A stretch of DNA of 48,389 nucleotides, taken from Rhodopseudomonas palustris (lineage in GTDB: Bacteria > Pseudomonadota > Alphaproteobacteria > Rhizobiales > Xanthobacteraceae). Shown piece by piece: positions 47,458-48,389 of the stretch. The first letter of the stretch is position 1. Every line of letters begins with the position of its first letter. Where the stretch lies: the NCBI GenBank assembly GCA_016215605.1, contig JACRJB010000039.1, forward strand, positions 1 to 48,389, given 5' to 3'. The notes beneath the pieces were generated by a model. It was not told the origin of the DNA. It was given only the letters and a program-made list of their open reading frames with translations, and did not search any database. A program made the position numbers and the translations under genes.

Positions 47458-48252
47458 ATGTTCTTCGTGCTCTCCAAAATCCTCGGTTTCTTCATCCATC
47501 CGTCCAACACCATCGCGGTGATCTGCGCATTGGGGGCGGTGCTGCTGCTGACGCGGTGGCGGCGGGCCGGGGGGCGGGTGCTCGGCGTCGGCGTCGTGCT
47601 GCTGCTGATCGTCGGCTATTCGCCGCTCGGCAGCGTGCTGCTGCTGAGCCTGTCGGAGCGGTTTCCGCCGTGGCGGTTCGAGGGGCGGGCGCCGGACGGC
47701 ATCATCGTGCTCGGCGGCGCGATCGACTCCGAGGTCAGCGTCGCGCGCAACGCGCTGGAGATCGATTCCTCGGCGGAGCGCGTCGTCGCCGCGCTGGAAC
47801 TGGCCCGGGACTATCCGCGGGCGCGGATCGTCTACAGCGGCGGCAGCGGCAATCTCGTTCAGAATTCGATCGCGGAGGCGCCGATCGCGGCCGCTCTGTT
47901 CGCGCGCTTCGGCGTCGCGCCGGATCGCTTCGTGGTGGAGAGCCGGTCGCGCACGACGGCGGAGAACGCCAGCTTCACCCGCGAGCTGGTGTCGCCGAAG
48001 CCCGGCGAAGTGTGGCTGCTGGTGACCTCGGCGTTTCACATGCCGCGCTCGATCACCGCGTTCCGCGCCGCCGGCTTCGACGTGACGGCCTATCCGGTGG
48101 ATTGGCGGACGCGCGGCTGGGGCGATGCGACGCTGCCGTTCGACCGGCTCAGCAGCGGCCTTGCGCGCACCGATGTCGCCGCGCACGAATGGGCGGGGCT
48201 GCTGGCCTATCGGCTGAGCGGCCGGACCACGAGCCTGCTGCCGTCGCCCTAG
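47458..48252 (+). CDS. YdcF/ElyC-like DUF218 membrane-anchored protein
   Basis: The 264-residue protein starts with two membrane helices (about residues 9-31 and 40-62, GVVLLLIVGYSPLGSVLLL) and then has a DUF218 domain: PDGIIVLGGAIDS, ARIVYSGGSGN, VVESRSRTTAENASF, LLVTSAFHMPRSITAF and a final EWAGLLAYRLSGR. The family includes ElyC and SanA, linked to envelope integrity. The stop falls just before the left end of an insertion sequence; the C-terminus looks intact. Confidence 0.85.
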   Translation: MFFVLSKILGFFIHPSNTIAVICALGAVLLLTRWRRAGGRVLGVGVVLLLIVGYSPLGSVLLLSLSERFPPWRFEGRAPDGIIVLGGAIDSEVSVARNALEIDSSAERVVAALELARDYPRARIVYSGGSGNLVQNSIAEAPIAAALFARFGVAPDRFVVESRSRTTAENASFTRELVSPKPGEVWLLVTSAFHMPRSITAFRAAGFDVTAYPVDWRTRGWGDATLPFDRLSSGLARTDVAAHEWAGLLAYRLSGRTTSLLPSP

Positions 48253-48389
48253 CAGGCTGTTGAAGAAGTCGCTGGCGGCGCGGCCTGCATCATGATTCCC
48301 TTCGATGCGGATGCATTGGGGACGGACGATGCGGGGCAGCGACGAACGGACGGGCTCTCTGTTCAGCTATGTGGATGTTGAGGCGCGGG
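48253..48389 (+). mobile_element. Left end of an insertion sequence (IS5/IS1182-like), truncated by window edge
   Basis: Directly after the YdcF stop, the sequence caggctgttgaagaagtcgc resembles the terminal inverted repeats of IS1182/IS5-like elements. A transposase-like frame opens at 48329. The right end, target-site duplication and the rest of the element lie outside the window. Confidence 0.65.
48329..48389 (+). CDS. Transposase N-terminus (partial)
   Basis: The 20 visible codons read MRGSDERTGSLFSYVDVEAR, a close match in form to the start of IS5/IS1182-group transposases (typically MRGxDxRxGSLFSYVDLEAR). The gene is cut by the window edge, so completeness and catalytic residues cannot be judged. 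Confidence 0.7.
   Translation, partial: MRGSDERTGSLFSYVDVEAR

Overview
The window looks like chromosome from a high-GC alphaproteobacterium of the Rhodopseudomonas/Bradyrhizobium group (Nitrobacteraceae). The reasons are the codon bias (nearly every gene has long antisense shadow frames), the palindromic intergenic repeats with arms cgtcattgcgag / ctcgcaatgacg, a FixK-type operator, and a Tat-exported NosZ with a complete nosRZDFYLX order. The assignment rests on recognised families, not on a database search.

Layout. (1) 1-9124, mostly housekeeping: palindromic repeats, a Lys/Ala-rich histone H1-like protein, DNA photolyase, a DUF2177 membrane protein, a hypothetical protein, an exported phosphatase/phosphodiesterase, a biotin-dependent acyl-CoA carboxylase alpha subunit, an oxaloacetate decarboxylase-like protein and acylphosphatase. 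(2) 9142-9900: an A/T-rich HNH-nuclease-like gene that looks acquired. (3) 10456-17282: a CUT2-type sugar ABC operon (permease, binding protein, permease fused to an SMP-30-like propeller, a second propeller protein, double ATPase), followed by a PAS/PAS/PAS hybrid histidine kinase. (4) 20196-22778: YnfA-like protein and LipB, a short FliN-like protein, tRNA-Leu(GAG), and a toxin-antitoxin-like pair whose PIN gene has no ordinary in-frame start. (5) 22982-27066: a Family 2A encapsulin shell gene, a cysteine desulfurase with a ~225-residue disordered N-terminal cargo domain, and a serine acetyltransferase. This is a sulfur-handling protein nanocompartment, preceded by a possible Cys-ending leader ORF and a perfect hairpin. 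(6) 27108-29323, opposite strand: a PaaK-like adenylating enzyme and a MetQ-like binding protein. (7) 29567-42238: the nitrous oxide reductase cluster, with a FixK box ahead of nosR, nosRZDFYLX in tight translational coupling, then a CopD-like membrane protein, a DUF2249 protein, a heme-copper-oxidase-I/NnrS-like membrane protein and a hemerythrin. A divergent ferritin-like gene sits on the other side of the FixK box. (8) 42293-48252: two paralogous exported polysaccharide deacetylases, MgtE, an XRE regulator, an aldo/keto reductase and a YdcF-family protein. (9) 48253-48389: the left end of an insertion sequence, cut by the window edge.

How the parts work together. In the nos cluster, NosX (ApbE) should flavinylate NosR, NosDFY and NosL mature the copper centres of NosZ, and the FixK box would place the operon under low-oxygen control. 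In the encapsulin operon, serine acetyltransferase feeds cysteine synthesis, and the desulfurase packaged in the shell draws sulfur from cysteine. Points most worth a second look: the encapsulin operon and its leader region, the permease-propeller fusion, the accessory genes trailing nosX, and the PIN gene lacking a start.
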